Part shown: positions 8,601-18,296 of the stretch, one piece after another
Numbering within the stretch: the first letter of the stretch is position 1
Layout: each line of letters starts with the position of its first letter
Origin: Anthropogastromicrobium aceti
GTDB taxonomy: Bacteria; Bacillota; Clostridia; Lachnospirales; Lachnospiraceae
Assembly (NCBI RefSeq): GCF_025567095.1
Contig: NZ_JAOQJH010000006.1
Length of the DNA stretch: 64,000 bases
Reading direction: 5' to 3' (one strand)
Position numbers and translations under genes: made by a program
Notes under the pieces: generated by a model
What the model saw: the letters and a program-made list of their open reading frames with translations, nothing else
Database searches by the model: none
Told to the model about the DNA's origin: nothing

Positions 8601-11600
8601 TCTGGATGATGCTCATATTGTTTCTGATGTTTCTGATAGTGCAAAGTTTGGAAAAACCAATGCAGGACGATATATTATTCCACTTGGTACTATAACAGTT
8701 GAGGAAACAAAGGCTCCGACTGGATTCACCAAAGATGGTGCAGTTGTTAGCAGTGCTGCAACAGGTGCAACACTGACTGGAACTAATAATGTTTATCTTT
8801 TTAACCTAGTTGATAAAGATTCTGCTATTTACTTAAAGAGTGGCAATGTATTAGATACTGCAGCAACTGATGAAACAGCAATCACTCTCCAGTATGCCGA
8901 GCGTCAGATCAACGGTACTCCAAAGATGGAAAAGCATGATCTTGAGCTTAATAAAAAAGCTGCTATGGGTGGAACAAACTTTGACGGCATCACCTTTGAG
9001 GTTTATTGTTTAGACGATTCTGTTATCATTGGTAATACCACTTATAAAAAGGGTGAGACAATCGAGACAGTAACCTCAGATGCTGAGGGAAATGTGACCA
9101 TGACTACTCAGTATCCGATTGGTCATTATGCTGTTAGAGAAAAATCAGCCAACAATTATTACACCAATGATGGTCAGATTCATTATTTTAATGTTGTTGA
9201 GTATCAGGGTGGCGCTTTCATTCAGTATGAGACAAACATGAATGCAGTTACCTTTACAGATCGTGTTGTTCGTGGTGATCTGTCCTTCGTGAAGAAAAAT
9301 GCAGAGACAGAAGAAACACTTGCTTACATTCCGTTTTGTATTACCAACAATGCAACAGGTGAAACACATTACATCTTAACTGATGCCGATGGAAACTTCA
9401 CTTCTGCAACTGGAAAGACCACAAATACCAATGCAAACGATGATGTCCTGTCTAAGTATGGTGATAAGGATGTTGTTCCGCAGAGCGTAATTGATTCTCT
9501 TGTAAAGGATGCAGGACTTTGGTTTGGTATGGGAAGCGATGGAACTATGACAAGTGCAAATGATTCTTACGGTGCATTTGTTTATAGCACTTATACCATT
9601 ACCGAATTAAAGACCGAAGCAACCCGAAGCATGAAGATGTATACTAACACCTTCACAATCGACACTGATGGAAAGGTTCTTGATCTTGGAACTGTTGACA
9701 ACATTCCGATGAGCATTCGCACGACTCTGGTAGACGTAAATGAGGAGCATTTCACAGAAGTAGCTTCTTCCATTACGTTAACTGATCATGTTGCTTATAA
9801 AAATCTGGATACCGATAAGACCTATACTTTAACAGGAACTCTTTACATGAAAGATGGAGAAGCATTGACCGAGCTTATGACTCAGACAGTTGACTTTACT
9901 CCAGATGAGAAGAATGGAACACAGGACGTTGTATTTACCTTTGATGCATCGGATCTGGCAGGAAAGTCTGTTGTTGCTTTTGAAGAGCTTTCCTTAAATG
10001 GAGAATTTTGCGCAGAGCATAAGGATAAGGATGATGAAAACCAAACCGTTACTTTCCCTAGCATTCAGACAACTGCACGAGATTCAAAGACCGAGGATCA
10101 TGTAGCAAATGCAACTGACTCTGTAAGTATTATTGATACTGTAACCTATTCTGGATTGAAGGTTGGAGAAACCTATACAATCACCGGAACTTTGATGGAT
10201 GCTGACACTGGCGAGGCTGTTCTGGATGATGACGGTAATGAGATTACCGCATCAAAAGAATTTACTGCTCCGGCAAGAGACGGCAGTGTTGATATTACAT
10301 TTAATTTTGCAGGTGTATCTTTAGCAGGTAAGAAGATTGTTGCTTTTGAGGAAGTATACTACAAAGGCAGAAGATATGCTGCTCATGCAGATCTTTCCGA
10401 TGAAGGACAGACTGTCTATGTGCCAAAGATCCGCACAAAAGCACTGGATGCCAATACCGGATTGAATCAGGTAAAAGCAGACAGCAATGCAACTGTTGTT
10501 GATACTGTAACTTATGAAAACTTACTGCCGGGTAAGAAGTATACCATGAAGGGTGTGCTGATGACTTCAGCAGGAAACGCTCTGATGGTAAACGGAAGAA
10601 CCATCACTGCAAGTACCGAGTTTACTCCAACAACACCAAATGGATCAGTTGATGTTACCTTTAATTTTGACGCATCTGAAATTGGTGGAAGAAAACTCGT
10701 ATTTTATGAGTATCTGGAATTAGATGGTGATACAGTTGCATCTCATACCGATATTTCAGACACCGATCAGACGATCTATGTTCCGAGTATCAAGACAACC
10801 ATTATCGACTCTGAAAATGGCAGCCATAATGCAGCAGCCGATGAGGAGATTACACTTATTGATACAGTTCGTTATAATGGACTGGAAGTTGGTCGTAAGT
10901 ATTCTGTAACGGGAATCCTTGTTGATAAGGCAACCGGCAAAGAAATCTTAGATGATGCAGGAAATAAGATTACTGCATCGAATGAATTTACTGCTGAGAA
11001 GCCAAATGGAACGATTGAGATTACATTCAAGTTCTCAGGTGTTTCTCTGGCAGGAAAGACCACTGTAGCATTTGAGCATATGTACACAGATGGCAAGGAA
11101 GTAGCTGTCCATGCTGATCTGAAAGATGAGAAGCAGACTGAATATTTTCCATCTGTACATACCACAGCAACAAGTAATGATACCGAGGATCATGTCGTTG
11201 GTGCAAATGAGAAAGTGACCATCACCGATAACGTAGCACTAAAGGCATTGAAGCTTGGTACTGAGTATACACTGAGCGGAATTTTGATGGATGCAAAGAC
11301 TGGAAAGCCGATTGTGATTGATGGAAATACCATTATTGCAAGAAGAACATTCACAGCCGATGCACACGAAATGACCGTTCCACTGACCTATGAGCTGAAT
11401 GCTTCACAGCTTGCAGGAACTACAACTGTTGTATTTGAAAATCTGTATTCTGACGGAGCACTTCTGGCAGCACATGCTGACCTTGAGGATGCAGAGCAGA
11501 CAGTATATATCCCAGAGATTCATACAACTGCAAAGGATCAGACAACAAAGATTAACCATACCGAAGCAACAAAGAATGCGACAATCGTTGATACCGTATT

Positions 11601-14600
11601 TTATACTCATTTGCTTCCGGGTCGTGAGTATACCGTAACAGGAACACTCATGGATCAGGCAACAAATAAGCCGATTTTGGTAAATGGTAAGGAAGTAACC
11701 GCTGAGACTACCTTTACGGCTGAAAAGTCTGAAGGAAGTGTTGATGTAATCTTTACATTTGATGCATCTGCAATCGAGGGAACTACAGTAGTTGCATTTG
11801 AAACTCTGACCTATAAGGGAATCGAGATCGCAGTTCATGCCGAGATCGAGGATAAAGATCAGACCGTTTATATTCCAAAGGTTCGTACATCTGCAATTGA
11901 TAAGACAACAAAGATCAACCATACCGAGGCAACAAAGGAAGCAACCATCATTGATACTGTTTCCTATGAGGGTCTTGAGATTGGAAGAGAGTACACTGTT
12001 AAGGGTGTTCTGATGAATCAGAGAACCAAAAAGGCAGTTACCGTAGACGGAAAAGAAGTAACAGCTTCTACCACATTTACAGCAGAGAACAGAAACGGAA
12101 GCGTAGAAGTAGTATTTACCTTTGATGCAACTGCTCTTGAAGGAACAACCACTGTTGTATTTGAAACTCTGTATACCGAGAATAAGGAAGTAGGAATCCA
12201 TGCCGACATCACAGATAAGGGACAGACAGTTTATATCCCGAAGATTCGTACCACCGCAATAAGCGATGATACAAAAGATCATGTGACAAAGGCAGACGAA
12301 ACCATCACGCTCATTGATACAGTTGCCTATACCGATCTTGAAGTCGGAAGAGAGTACACCGTATCCGGTAAGCTGATGAATCGTGCAACGAACGAGCCGA
12401 TCTTAGTAGATGGTAAGGAAGTAACTGCCGAAACCACATTTACACCAGAAACCACCGATGGCACCGTGGATGTAACCTTTACATTTGACGGAACCGGACT
12501 GGAAGATACTGTAGTAGTTGTATTTGAAACCTTGTACACTGAGAAGAAGGAAGTAGCCGTTCATGCCGACATCACCGATGAGAAGCAGAGCGTATACCTG
12601 CCGAAGATTCAGACAAAGGCTGAGGATGCAGTCACTAAGATCAACCACACCGAAGCAAAGCCAGAGGCAACAATCATTGATACAGTTTCTTACTCCAGTT
12701 TACTGCCGGGTAAGGAATACACAATGACCGGAACCTTGATGAATAAGAAGACAGGAGAGCCGATCCTGATTGATGGCGAACCGATCACCGCTTCTACCAC
12801 ATTTACCGCTGAAAAGTCCGAGGGCAGTGTGGAAGTAGTCTTCAAGTTTGACGCAAGCGTTCTGGAAGGAACTACCGTAGTTGCTTTTGAATCCCTGACC
12901 TATAATGGCATCGAGGTTGCAATCCATGCGGATATTGAGGATAAAGACCAGACAGTCTACATCCCGAAGGTACGCACGACTGCAATCGGAGACGACACTA
13001 AGGATCATGTCACAGAAGCAAAGAAAGACGTAACAATCGTTGATACCGTTTCCTACGAGAGCCTTGAAGTTAGCCGTGAGTATACCGTTAAGGGAGTACT
13101 TATGGATAAGGCAACAGGTAAGGCAATCTTAGTAGACGATAAGGAAGTAACCGCAGAAACCACATTTGTACCGGAAACCACCGACGGAACTGTTGATGTA
13201 ACTTTCGTATTTGACGGTTCTGCACTGGAAGATACATTGCTTGTTGCATTCGAAACTCTGTATACCGAAGAGAAAGAGGTCGGTATTCATGCAGAGATCG
13301 AAGATGATGCACAGACTGTATACCTTCCAAAGATTCGCACCAATGCAAAGGATGGCATCACAGACATTGATCACACTGAGGCACTTGAAAAGGCAACCAT
13401 CATTGATACCGTTTCTTACTCCTCATTGCTTCCTGGCAAAGAGTACACAGTAAGCGGAACATTGATGAACAAAAAGACTGGTGAAGCAGTCCTGATTGAT
13501 GGTAAACCGATCACCGCAAGCACTACTTTCACTGCTGAAAAGGCAGAAGGAAGCGTTGATATCGTATTTGAGTTTGACGCATCTGCAATCGCAGGAACTA
13601 CCGTAGTTGCATTTGAGTCTATGGAGTACAAGGGAATCGAAGTCGCTGTTCATGCTGACATTGAGGATGAGAACCAGACCGTCTATATCCCTGATGTTCA
13701 CACAACTGCAACCGCAACTGATACTGAGGATCATGTAACCGGTGCAAACGAGGAAGTTACCATCACTGATGAGGTTGCAATGACAGGCTTAAAGGTTGGT
13801 AACGAGTATACTGTTAAGGGTGTTCTGATGGACAGAAATACCGGAGCCGAGATTCAGGTAGGTGGCGAAAGCATTACTGATGAGAAGACCTTTACTGCTG
13901 AAACAGCGGACATGACCGTCACATTAACCTATACATTGGATGCTTCTAAGCTTGCAGGTACAACAACAGTTGTATTTGAAACCCTCTATACGGCAGTCAC
14001 CGAAGAGATGGGTGTTGAGGTCGGAAGACATCACGATATCGACGATGAGGGTCAGACGGTTTATATTCCAGAGATCCATACCACAGCAACTGATCAGAAG
14101 ACTGGTATTAACCATACCGAGTCTGAAGAACAGGCAACCATCGTTGATACCGTACTGTACAGCCATCTGTTACCGGGTAAGGAGTATACCGTAAAGGGAA
14201 CTCTTATGAATAAGGAAACAGGTGAGGCAATCTTAATTAATGGCGAGGAAGTAACCGCTGAGACTACCTTTACGGCTGAGAAATCTGAAGGAAGTGTTGA
14301 TGTAATCTTCACATTTGATGCATCTGCAATCGCACCGACTACTGTTGTTGCATTTGAGCACTTAGAGTATAAGGGTATTGATATTGCCGTTCATGCAGAT
14401 ATTGAGGACGAAGATCAGACTGTATATATTCCAGAGATCGGTACAACCGCACTGGGACAGGATACAGAAGATCACATTGAGAAGGCTAAGGAAGATGCAG
14501 TTATCGTTGATACAGTGGAATACAAGGGCTTAGAGGTTGGTCGCGAGTACACTATGACTGGAACACTTGTAGATAAGGAGACTGGCGAGGCAATCACCGA

Positions 14601-15651
14601 TGCCGAAGGTAACGAAATCACCACATCTGAAATCTTTGTCGCAGAAGAGAAGGATGGAAGCATTGACATTACATTCAAGTTTGATGCATCTGCATTGGCT
14701 GGAAAGTCGTTAGTTGCATTCGAAACTCTGTACACAGAAGGCAAGGAAGTTGCTATTCATGCTGATCTGGAGGATGAGGGACAGACCATTCGTATTCCAG
14801 AGATCCATACAACAGCAACTGATAAGGTAACGGGTGATCATGACGGCGTTGTTGCAAAGGAAACTACCGTACTGGATGAAGTATTCTACAAGAACTTGAT
14901 TCCTGGCAAGGAGTACACTGTAAAGGGAACTCTGATGGTCAAGGAAACAGGTGAAGCACTTGTTGTAAATGGCGAAACTGTTACGGCAGAAAAGACCTTT
15001 ACAGCAGAAGAACCAGATGGAAGCATTATCTTAGAGTTTACATTTGACTCATCTGCACTGGCAGGAAAACACATCGTAGCATTCGAGGATGTAGAGTATA
15101 AGGGAATCTCCATAGGATCACATGAGGATCTTGAAGATGAAGACCAGACTATTTCTTATCCGTCTATTCATACAACTGCAACCGATCAGGCTTCTGGATC
15201 AAAAACCATGGCACTGGGAAGCAGCGTAACATTAGTGGATACTGTTACCTATACTGGATTGACTGTAGGTAAGACCTATGTAGTTAAGGGAACCATCATG
15301 GATAAAGCAAGTGGACAGTCAATCGGAGTAACAGCCGAGACTACATTCACTGCAGAAGCAGCAGATGGAAGTACAACAGTTACATTTACCTTCGATACGA
15401 GTGTATTGCAGGGAAAGACACTTGTTGTATTCGAGACACTGTATGATACCAATGGAAATCAGATTGTCGCTCATAGTGATCTGAATGATGAAGACCAGAC
15501 GGTAACAGTTCCAGTTCAGCCAGAAAATCCACCAGTTATAACAGGTGATGATTCAACTCCGATGCCGTATGTGGCAGGACTTGCAGCAGCACTTTTGGCA
15601 ATTGTTGCAATTATAGCTGCATTGGTTGCTAAGAGAAGAAAGCAGGCATAA
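5611..15651 (+). CDS. Giant cell-wall-anchored adhesin: subtilase, SpaA-like and 16 ester-bond (VaFE/TQ) domains
   Basis: A 3,346-residue surface protein. A Sec signal (residues 1 to about 35) and a Ser/Thr/Glu-rich stretch (to about 200) precede a subtilisin-like domain (about 285-470) with Asp299 (VIDTGV), His325 (GHGT), Asn409 (GAAGN) and a candidate nucleophile Ser457 in STSEAAA, where GTSxAAP is usual. After an unassigned region come several SpaA/Cna-B-like domains (about 825-1365), then 16 tandem repeats of about 121 residues, each with a DTVxY Thr and a DxxQTVxxP Gln, the residues that form Thr-Gln ester crosslinks in T-Q ester-bond domains. The C-terminus has a sorting signal: VITGD, a hydrophobic helix and RRK. 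The sortase two genes downstream is the likely anchoring enzyme. ATG 5611 is better spaced from AAAGAAAGG than ATG 5605. I infer a proteolytically self-protecting stalk for attachment to host or mating partner. Confidence 0.85.
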   Translation: MSPKNKKGKKLTSTIMALAMTVTTTFQMPTISMASEIESSVAVESQIEEGTSEESVSVQSETIAQTSAEQTNSVIEETSGTTEATNDATQVSDEVPATVAETTAEVTYEEKKTTLSAEVDPSGENTEESEANETRGPDETIETATQAAEEETSAEVETEVETESESETTEESTQADPFASLDPTSGVTEEQLGAIDFSSKRLLVAADESVIIDPEHVLSDYAGVYLMQYDTETQAKYAYAYYYNKSEFVDVDTVISVADGDGSANAAVPMAAEENPIAELQAAVAENPVNAAGAVAVIDTGVNDVANVTESVSMIGDNTADENGHGTRMAQLVAEQNPNVSILSIKALGADGTGDISAVYAAIRYAIDKKVSVINLSMSAVATAENAALTSIIDEATAAGIAVVGAAGNKGMDVRFFVPGNIESAYIIGAADEDGVRITSSNYGSTVDFNVHADSTSEAAAKFSGYYTVNGAVADEKLVFPTDYRKPEVNIDFNGPIINHQISYYNYEGSSEDLVWVSQKTMKTVLDEDYITTYIGFAEDADLVSKLNVYVDFMSIDSEHAITDECIVDLEKMTVKIPASYKNANLTVRWFMPNASYSYGYDVDAKYMISNTPEKFKAAYNGVNGLTTEKAQQYVAGTYAKSFTHTANSMNHSDVKYSTDGINAGDWFTIQSGYIASVEEYPGVYTTRGEIASMFGPTALANLTPAGSATTQTFLSHFNTVTRDSDGSDVSGWFNTVGGKGNGVIHVDVNNSGSTKDDEPLSAGLGWVFGTCANDEVGGQCPSFTGGKIICTSKDPDGTAYFFFYCTSPRGQWTGGSFSITPKLPKTGFLQIHKSSADPTITNGNSCYNFEGIPYGIFTDKDCVNNLVVLPLDANGYSQPYELTAGTYYVREAEAKPGSGYKTNSTVYTIEVTAGTTATAPVMCETTDVPLNDPLGIVINKINADGTTTADLSGAEYTITYYPRQYNTLAEIQADPEAKATTWVIKTVKSASGYFASLDDAHIVSDVSDSAKFGKTNAGRYIIPLGTITVEETKAPTGFTKDGAVVSSAATGATLTGTNNVYLFNLVDKDSAIYLKSGNVLDTAATDETAITLQYAERQINGTPKMEKHDLELNKKAAMGGTNFDGITFEVYCLDDSVIIGNTTYKKGETIETVTSDAEGNVTMTTQYPIGHYAVREKSANNYYTNDGQIHYFNVVEYQGGAFIQYETNMNAVTFTDRVVRGDLSFVKKNAETEETLAYIPFCITNNATGETHYILTDADGNFTSATGKTTNTNANDDVLSKYGDKDVVPQSVIDSLVKDAGLWFGMGSDGTMTSANDSYGAFVYSTYTITELKTEATRSMKMYTNTFTIDTDGKVLDLGTVDNIPMSIRTTLVDVNEEHFTEVASSITLTDHVAYKNLDTDKTYTLTGTLYMKDGEALTELMTQTVDFTPDEKNGTQDVVFTFDASDLAGKSVVAFEELSLNGEFCAEHKDKDDENQTVTFPSIQTTARDSKTEDHVANATDSVSIIDTVTYSGLKVGETYTITGTLMDADTGEAVLDDDGNEITASKEFTAPARDGSVDITFNFAGVSLAGKKIVAFEEVYYKGRRYAAHADLSDEGQTVYVPKIRTKALDANTGLNQVKADSNATVVDTVTYENLLPGKKYTMKGVLMTSAGNALMVNGRTITASTEFTPTTPNGSVDVTFNFDASEIGGRKLVFYEYLELDGDTVASHTDISDTDQTIYVPSIKTTIIDSENGSHNAAADEEITLIDTVRYNGLEVGRKYSVTGILVDKATGKEILDDAGNKITASNEFTAEKPNGTIEITFKFSGVSLAGKTTVAFEHMYTDGKEVAVHADLKDEKQTEYFPSVHTTATSNDTEDHVVGANEKVTITDNVALKALKLGTEYTLSGILMDAKTGKPIVIDGNTIIARRTFTADAHEMTVPLTYELNASQLAGTTTVVFENLYSDGALLAAHADLEDAEQTVYIPEIHTTAKDQTTKINHTEATKNATIVDTVFYTHLLPGREYTVTGTLMDQATNKPILVNGKEVTAETTFTAEKSEGSVDVIFTFDASAIEGTTVVAFETLTYKGIEIAVHAEIEDKDQTVYIPKVRTSAIDKTTKINHTEATKEATIIDTVSYEGLEIGREYTVKGVLMNQRTKKAVTVDGKEVTASTTFTAENRNGSVEVVFTFDATALEGTTTVVFETLYTENKEVGIHADITDKGQTVYIPKIRTTAISDDTKDHVTKADETITLIDTVAYTDLEVGREYTVSGKLMNRATNEPILVDGKEVTAETTFTPETTDGTVDVTFTFDGTGLEDTVVVVFETLYTEKKEVAVHADITDEKQSVYLPKIQTKAEDAVTKINHTEAKPEATIIDTVSYSSLLPGKEYTMTGTLMNKKTGEPILIDGEPITASTTFTAEKSEGSVEVVFKFDASVLEGTTVVAFESLTYNGIEVAIHADIEDKDQTVYIPKVRTTAIGDDTKDHVTEAKKDVTIVDTVSYESLEVSREYTVKGVLMDKATGKAILVDDKEVTAETTFVPETTDGTVDVTFVFDGSALEDTLLVAFETLYTEEKEVGIHAEIEDDAQTVYLPKIRTNAKDGITDIDHTEALEKATIIDTVSYSSLLPGKEYTVSGTLMNKKTGEAVLIDGKPITASTTFTAEKAEGSVDIVFEFDASAIAGTTVVAFESMEYKGIEVAVHADIEDENQTVYIPDVHTTATATDTEDHVTGANEEVTITDEVAMTGLKVGNEYTVKGVLMDRNTGAEIQVGGESITDEKTFTAETADMTVTLTYTLDASKLAGTTTVVFETLYTAVTEEMGVEVGRHHDIDDEGQTVYIPEIHTTATDQKTGINHTESEEQATIVDTVLYSHLLPGKEYTVKGTLMNKETGEAILINGEEVTAETTFTAEKSEGSVDVIFTFDASAIAPTTVVAFEHLEYKGIDIAVHADIEDEDQTVYIPEIGTTALGQDTEDHIEKAKEDAVIVDTVEYKGLEVGREYTMTGTLVDKETGEAITDAEGNEITTSEIFVAEEKDGSIDITFKFDASALAGKSLVAFETLYTEGKEVAIHADLEDEGQTIRIPEIHTTATDKVTGDHDGVVAKETTVLDEVFYKNLIPGKEYTVKGTLMVKETGEALVVNGETVTAEKTFTAEEPDGSIILEFTFDSSALAGKHIVAFEDVEYKGISIGSHEDLEDEDQTISYPSIHTTATDQASGSKTMALGSSVTLVDTVTYTGLTVGKTYVVKGTIMDKASGQSIGVTAETTFTAEAADGSTTVTFTFDTSVLQGKTLVVFETLYDTNGNQIVAHSDLNDEDQTVTVPVQPENPPVITGDDSTPMPYVAGLAAALLAIVAIIAALVAKRRKQA
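9718..15525 (+). repeat. Sixteen tandem ester-bond domain repeats
   Basis: Counting the closing motif DxxQTV (or DxxQS/QTI/QTE) gives 16 units of about 360 bp. Inner units (roughly 6 to 12) are closest to one another, indicating recent duplication, while the first and last are more diverged. The repeats could cause copy-number variation and misassembly. Confidence 0.8.
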
Positions 15652-15658
15652 TTGCCAA

Positions 15659-15684
15659 ACGGATTCCCCTTTTGGGGAATCCGT
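15659..15684 (+). terminator. Hairpin after the adhesin gene
   Basis: ACGGATTCCCC, TTTT, GGGGAATCCGT: an 11-bp perfect stem directly after the stop codon. No long T run follows, so it may act as a terminator or an mRNA 3'-end stabiliser. Confidence 0.55.
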
Positions 15685-15744
15685 CTAAGAAACACACGAA
15701 ACGTAACACACGAGACATAACACAAAATTATTACAATTCCAAAG

Positions 15745-15769
15745 CAGTCCCGATGAAGAGTCGGGACTG
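15745..15769 (+). terminator. Second hairpin upstream of the sortase group
   Basis: CAGTCCCGA and TCGGGACTG form a 9-bp perfect stem with a 7-nt loop, followed by TAATAAAAAG. It is a weak terminator or leader structure. Confidence 0.4.
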
Positions 15770-15808
15770 TAATAAAAAGAAACAAAACAACACGGAACGG
15801 AGGGGAAA

Positions 15809-16006
15809 ATGCTTCTAACTGGAATTTTATTTACGCTTGTTGGCATTTTGCTTCGAGCGTATGCCGGAGTTTTTGAGATTCACGATACGACATGGAAAGC
15901 GATGAAGGCTTCAATTATTCATAAGATAGCAGCACTTGTAGGAAATTTGAGCCTTGTTATTGGCATTTTGTGCCTGATTGTTTCACTTGCAGGAACGGGA
16001 TGGTAA
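15809..16006 (+). CDS. Small two-helix membrane protein
   Basis: A 65-residue protein with two hydrophobic segments (about residues 3-22 and 42-62) joined by a charged loop. The ribosome site GGAGGGG lies five bases upstream. Its stop overlaps the likely sortase start by a few bases, implying translational coupling. It may assist the sortase or adhesin at the membrane, but no family is recognised. Confidence 0.6.
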   Translation: MLLTGILFTLVGILLRAYAGVFEIHDTTWKAMKASIIHKIAALVGNLSLVIGILCLIVSLAGTGW

Positions 16007-16902
16007 ATAAGATGAGGAAAACGGGGAAAAAAGGAAAAGTTACGCAGGCAGTTTTGCTTATACTATTGTTTATGGCAGTTGCCATAGCTGGTTATTCTGG
16101 ATTTCGTTTGTGGAAATATTATCATGAGTATCTGGAAGATCAGGAGTTATACGAAGATTTACGAGATGAAATTTTGCAGACTCCTGAGCTTGAAACGGAT
16201 ACAGAGAGCGTGTTCGAATTGGACACAAGAAAAAAGCACCATAAAACATCTGAGTCAGAAATACCATTTGATGTTGACTGGGATGAGTTAAAAGATATCA
16301 ATGAGGATATTATCGGATGGGTCTACTTTACGGGGTTGCCACAGATTTCTTACCCGGTTTTGCAGGCAAAAGATAATGAATATTATGTGCATCGCACATA
16401 TGATTTATCTTCAAGTGATTCAAAAGCTGGATCAATTTTCATGGACTACCGAATGGCTGGCGATTTCTCTTCTCCGTACTCCGTAATTTATGGTCATAAT
16501 GTCCGTGACGGATCTATGTTGTCTGATCTTGCTCAATTAAAGGATCAAGATTTGTATGATAAAGAACCATATTTCTGGATCTTGACACCAGATGGAAATT
16601 ATCGCTATCAGATTTTTTCAATTTTTCAGTGTCACCGCTCAGCAGATGTTTTTCAGCGGTCTTTTGACTATTGGGGAGAAGATTTTTCCAAATGGCAAAG
16701 TGAATTAAAGCTGCGAAACAGTATGCAGGGAGACGTTGAATTGGAGGAAAAAGGTCATGTGATAGCATTTTCTACCTGTGTGCCAAATAGTTTTGACAGA
16801 ACAATTGTTTGCGGAAAATATTTGGATGGAGATTTGATTCCAGATCCACATGCTGAGGAGAAAACTGATGTTAAAGATTCGATTGATGGGAACGAAGAAT
16901 GA
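16000..16902 (+). CDS. Class B-type sortase
   Basis: A 300-residue transpeptidase with an N-terminal membrane anchor (about residues 15-37) and an extracellular catalytic domain. Key motifs are visible: YGHN (catalytic His), FSTC (catalytic Cys) and a downstream Arg in DRTIVCGKY. Class B features include the long segment between His and Cys with a predicted helix. It lies directly after the giant adhesin, so that protein's VITGD signal is its likely substrate, to be linked to peptidoglycan or to pilus-like partners. A 17-bp palindrome variant codes for VFELDT in the linker between anchor and domain. I chose ATG 16000 over GTG 15970 because it couples to the previous stop and removes an unlikely Cys-rich leader. 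Confidence 0.85.
   Translation: MVNKMRKTGKKGKVTQAVLLILLFMAVAIAGYSGFRLWKYYHEYLEDQELYEDLRDEILQTPELETDTESVFELDTRKKHHKTSESEIPFDVDWDELKDINEDIIGWVYFTGLPQISYPVLQAKDNEYYVHRTYDLSSSDSKAGSIFMDYRMAGDFSSPYSVIYGHNVRDGSMLSDLAQLKDQDLYDKEPYFWILTPDGNYRYQIFSIFQCHRSADVFQRSFDYWGEDFSKWQSELKLRNSMQGDVELEEKGHVIAFSTCVPNSFDRTIVCGKYLDGDLIPDPHAEEKTDVKDSIDGNEE
16210..16226. repeat. 17-bp palindrome copy 5 (degenerate)
   Basis: GTGTTCGAATTGGACAC; membrane-to-domain linker of the sortase, reads VFELDT. Outer half-sites changed. Confidence 0.65.
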
Positions 16903-17032
16903 GATTGAATGGTTTGAAAAAATCATGCAAGAACATCCAGATATAGAGATCTTGAAAAAGTCAGAGTTGTATCAAAATAATAGAGAAGCTGATGAATGCT
17001 ACAGATCCTATGCAGAAGTCAAAGAAAAATAA
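16868..17032 (+). CDS. Small DUF3970-like protein
   Basis: A 54-residue protein beginning MLKIRLMGTKNEIEWF, resembling the DUF3970 family found on conjugative elements of Firmicutes. GAGGAG precedes ATG 16868, and the gene overlaps the sortase by 35 bases in another frame. Function unknown in the family. The family assignment is from memory of the N-terminal pattern. Confidence 0.55.
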   Translation: MLKIRLMGTKNEIEWFEKIMQEHPDIEILKKSELYQNNREADECYRSYAEVKEK

Positions 17033-17057
17033 GGAAAGACAAAGGAGGCATCAAGGA

Positions 17058-18281
17058 ATGAGCAAGAAAATATCAGTTGATCTTACCGACGAGAATGCAG
17101 GAGCCTTGTACCAAAATAAGGAAGTACACGGACTAGGTTATGGTCCAACAATCAATATGTTAATTCGGATTTTTTTTAGATCGCCTGATATTCGCGACGA
17201 TCTGATTGAAATATGCAAGTCAAAAATACAAAGCGGTAATCTTGTTTATCTTGATATGCTACAGTTTCTGACATATGACACACAGCTTACACTTGATGCT
17301 GTTTTAGACGGAGTGAGAATTATGAAAAAAATAAATCGAAGGATCTTTCAACCGAATCAGCTTACAGATATTATGCTTAATGAAGCTTGCGACAAAAATA
17401 AAGCCAATTTAAGTGATTTTATTAACGATGTTATTGAAGAATATTATAGACCTCTCAATTCACAGTTAAAATACGAAACAGAACTTTTATTTATGAAGCT
17501 GAAAATGTCGCAACAGGATAACGGTTTGGAAGAACTGTGTTCTGAAAACGGGACGCAGTTGCAGGCATCGAAACAGGAGACTATATCTCTAAAAGAATTA
17601 AAGTCAACTCTTGCGCGATGTGTAGAGATCCTCAAGGATTATCCGATCAGAAATGTTACACCTTTACGCCAGATTTTCACCCATTTTACAAACAGGAGCG
17701 GACTTGTATTAAGGTACGATTACATCAACATTGTTAACAGTTGGCAGGATGAAATGTTACATCACCTTAATGATGTGATCAAAACTGTTGATCCAGATTA
17801 TCCTCTTGGCACTCGCGAATTTGGTGAAAGAAGTAAATATATATTCGCCCATTGGTCAGAACTTTATCAATACTCTGAGATCTATATCGCTTTAGCTACT
17901 ATTATTGAATGCGAAAAGATCTACTATCCATTGGATGCTTTTACAACGATCAGCTTAATAAAGCAACTCGATAGAGCAATCATGGAATCATCAAACATCG
18001 CCCCTGTTAAAGAACCTTTTGCAATTAATATCTCAAATAGGGACAGATACTATGGAATCCGCTATGAGATAACTATGTATTATACTCATATCGGCTATAG
18101 TATATTATCCGGTGATAGTTACTGTGAAAACATACCATCGTGGTTTCAAGCATTCTTGTTGAAAGTGGTAAATGTCAGTACTATGCCTGATCCAATAACA
18201 GAGGATGATATTGACGCGATTGCAAAGTTCGAAACAGAAGGTCGACGCTTACTTAAACAGTTGGCAGCAGCAAATAATTAA
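17058..18281 (+). CDS. Unknown 407-residue helical protein
   Basis: Begins MSKKISVDLTDENAGALYQNKE after an AAGGAGG ribosome site. The N-terminal 130 residues have the character of a small DNA- or protein-binding helical domain; a charged break near residue 170 is followed by a long helical region rich in Tyr and Ile. There is no signal peptide and no membrane segment. It carries neither the acidic tail nor the 17-bp palindrome. Its A+T content and codon use (many ATA and AAA codons) look slightly more A+T rich than its neighbours, so it may be a separate acquisition. I do not recognise its family. Confidence 0.55.
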   Translation: MSKKISVDLTDENAGALYQNKEVHGLGYGPTINMLIRIFFRSPDIRDDLIEICKSKIQSGNLVYLDMLQFLTYDTQLTLDAVLDGVRIMKKINRRIFQPNQLTDIMLNEACDKNKANLSDFINDVIEEYYRPLNSQLKYETELLFMKLKMSQQDNGLEELCSENGTQLQASKQETISLKELKSTLARCVEILKDYPIRNVTPLRQIFTHFTNRSGLVLRYDYINIVNSWQDEMLHHLNDVIKTVDPDYPLGTREFGERSKYIFAHWSELYQYSEIYIALATIIECEKIYYPLDAFTTISLIKQLDRAIMESSNIAPVKEPFAINISNRDRYYGIRYEITMYYTHIGYSILSGDSYCENIPSWFQAFLLKVVNVSTMPDPITEDDIDAIAKFETEGRRLLKQLAAANN

Positions 18282-18296
18282 CTAGGAGGAAAAATC

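Noticed and set aside
11404..12282. Long open frame on the minus strand (about 290 codons) within the adhesin repeats
   Set aside because: It is a shadow of the repetitive coding strand: Cys/Leu/Ser-rich, no ribosome site, and similar shadows recur in every repeat.
9718..15525. Regular repeats that could suggest a CRISPR array
   Set aside because: Units are about 360 bp, in frame and encode protein domains; there are no short identical repeats with unique spacers.
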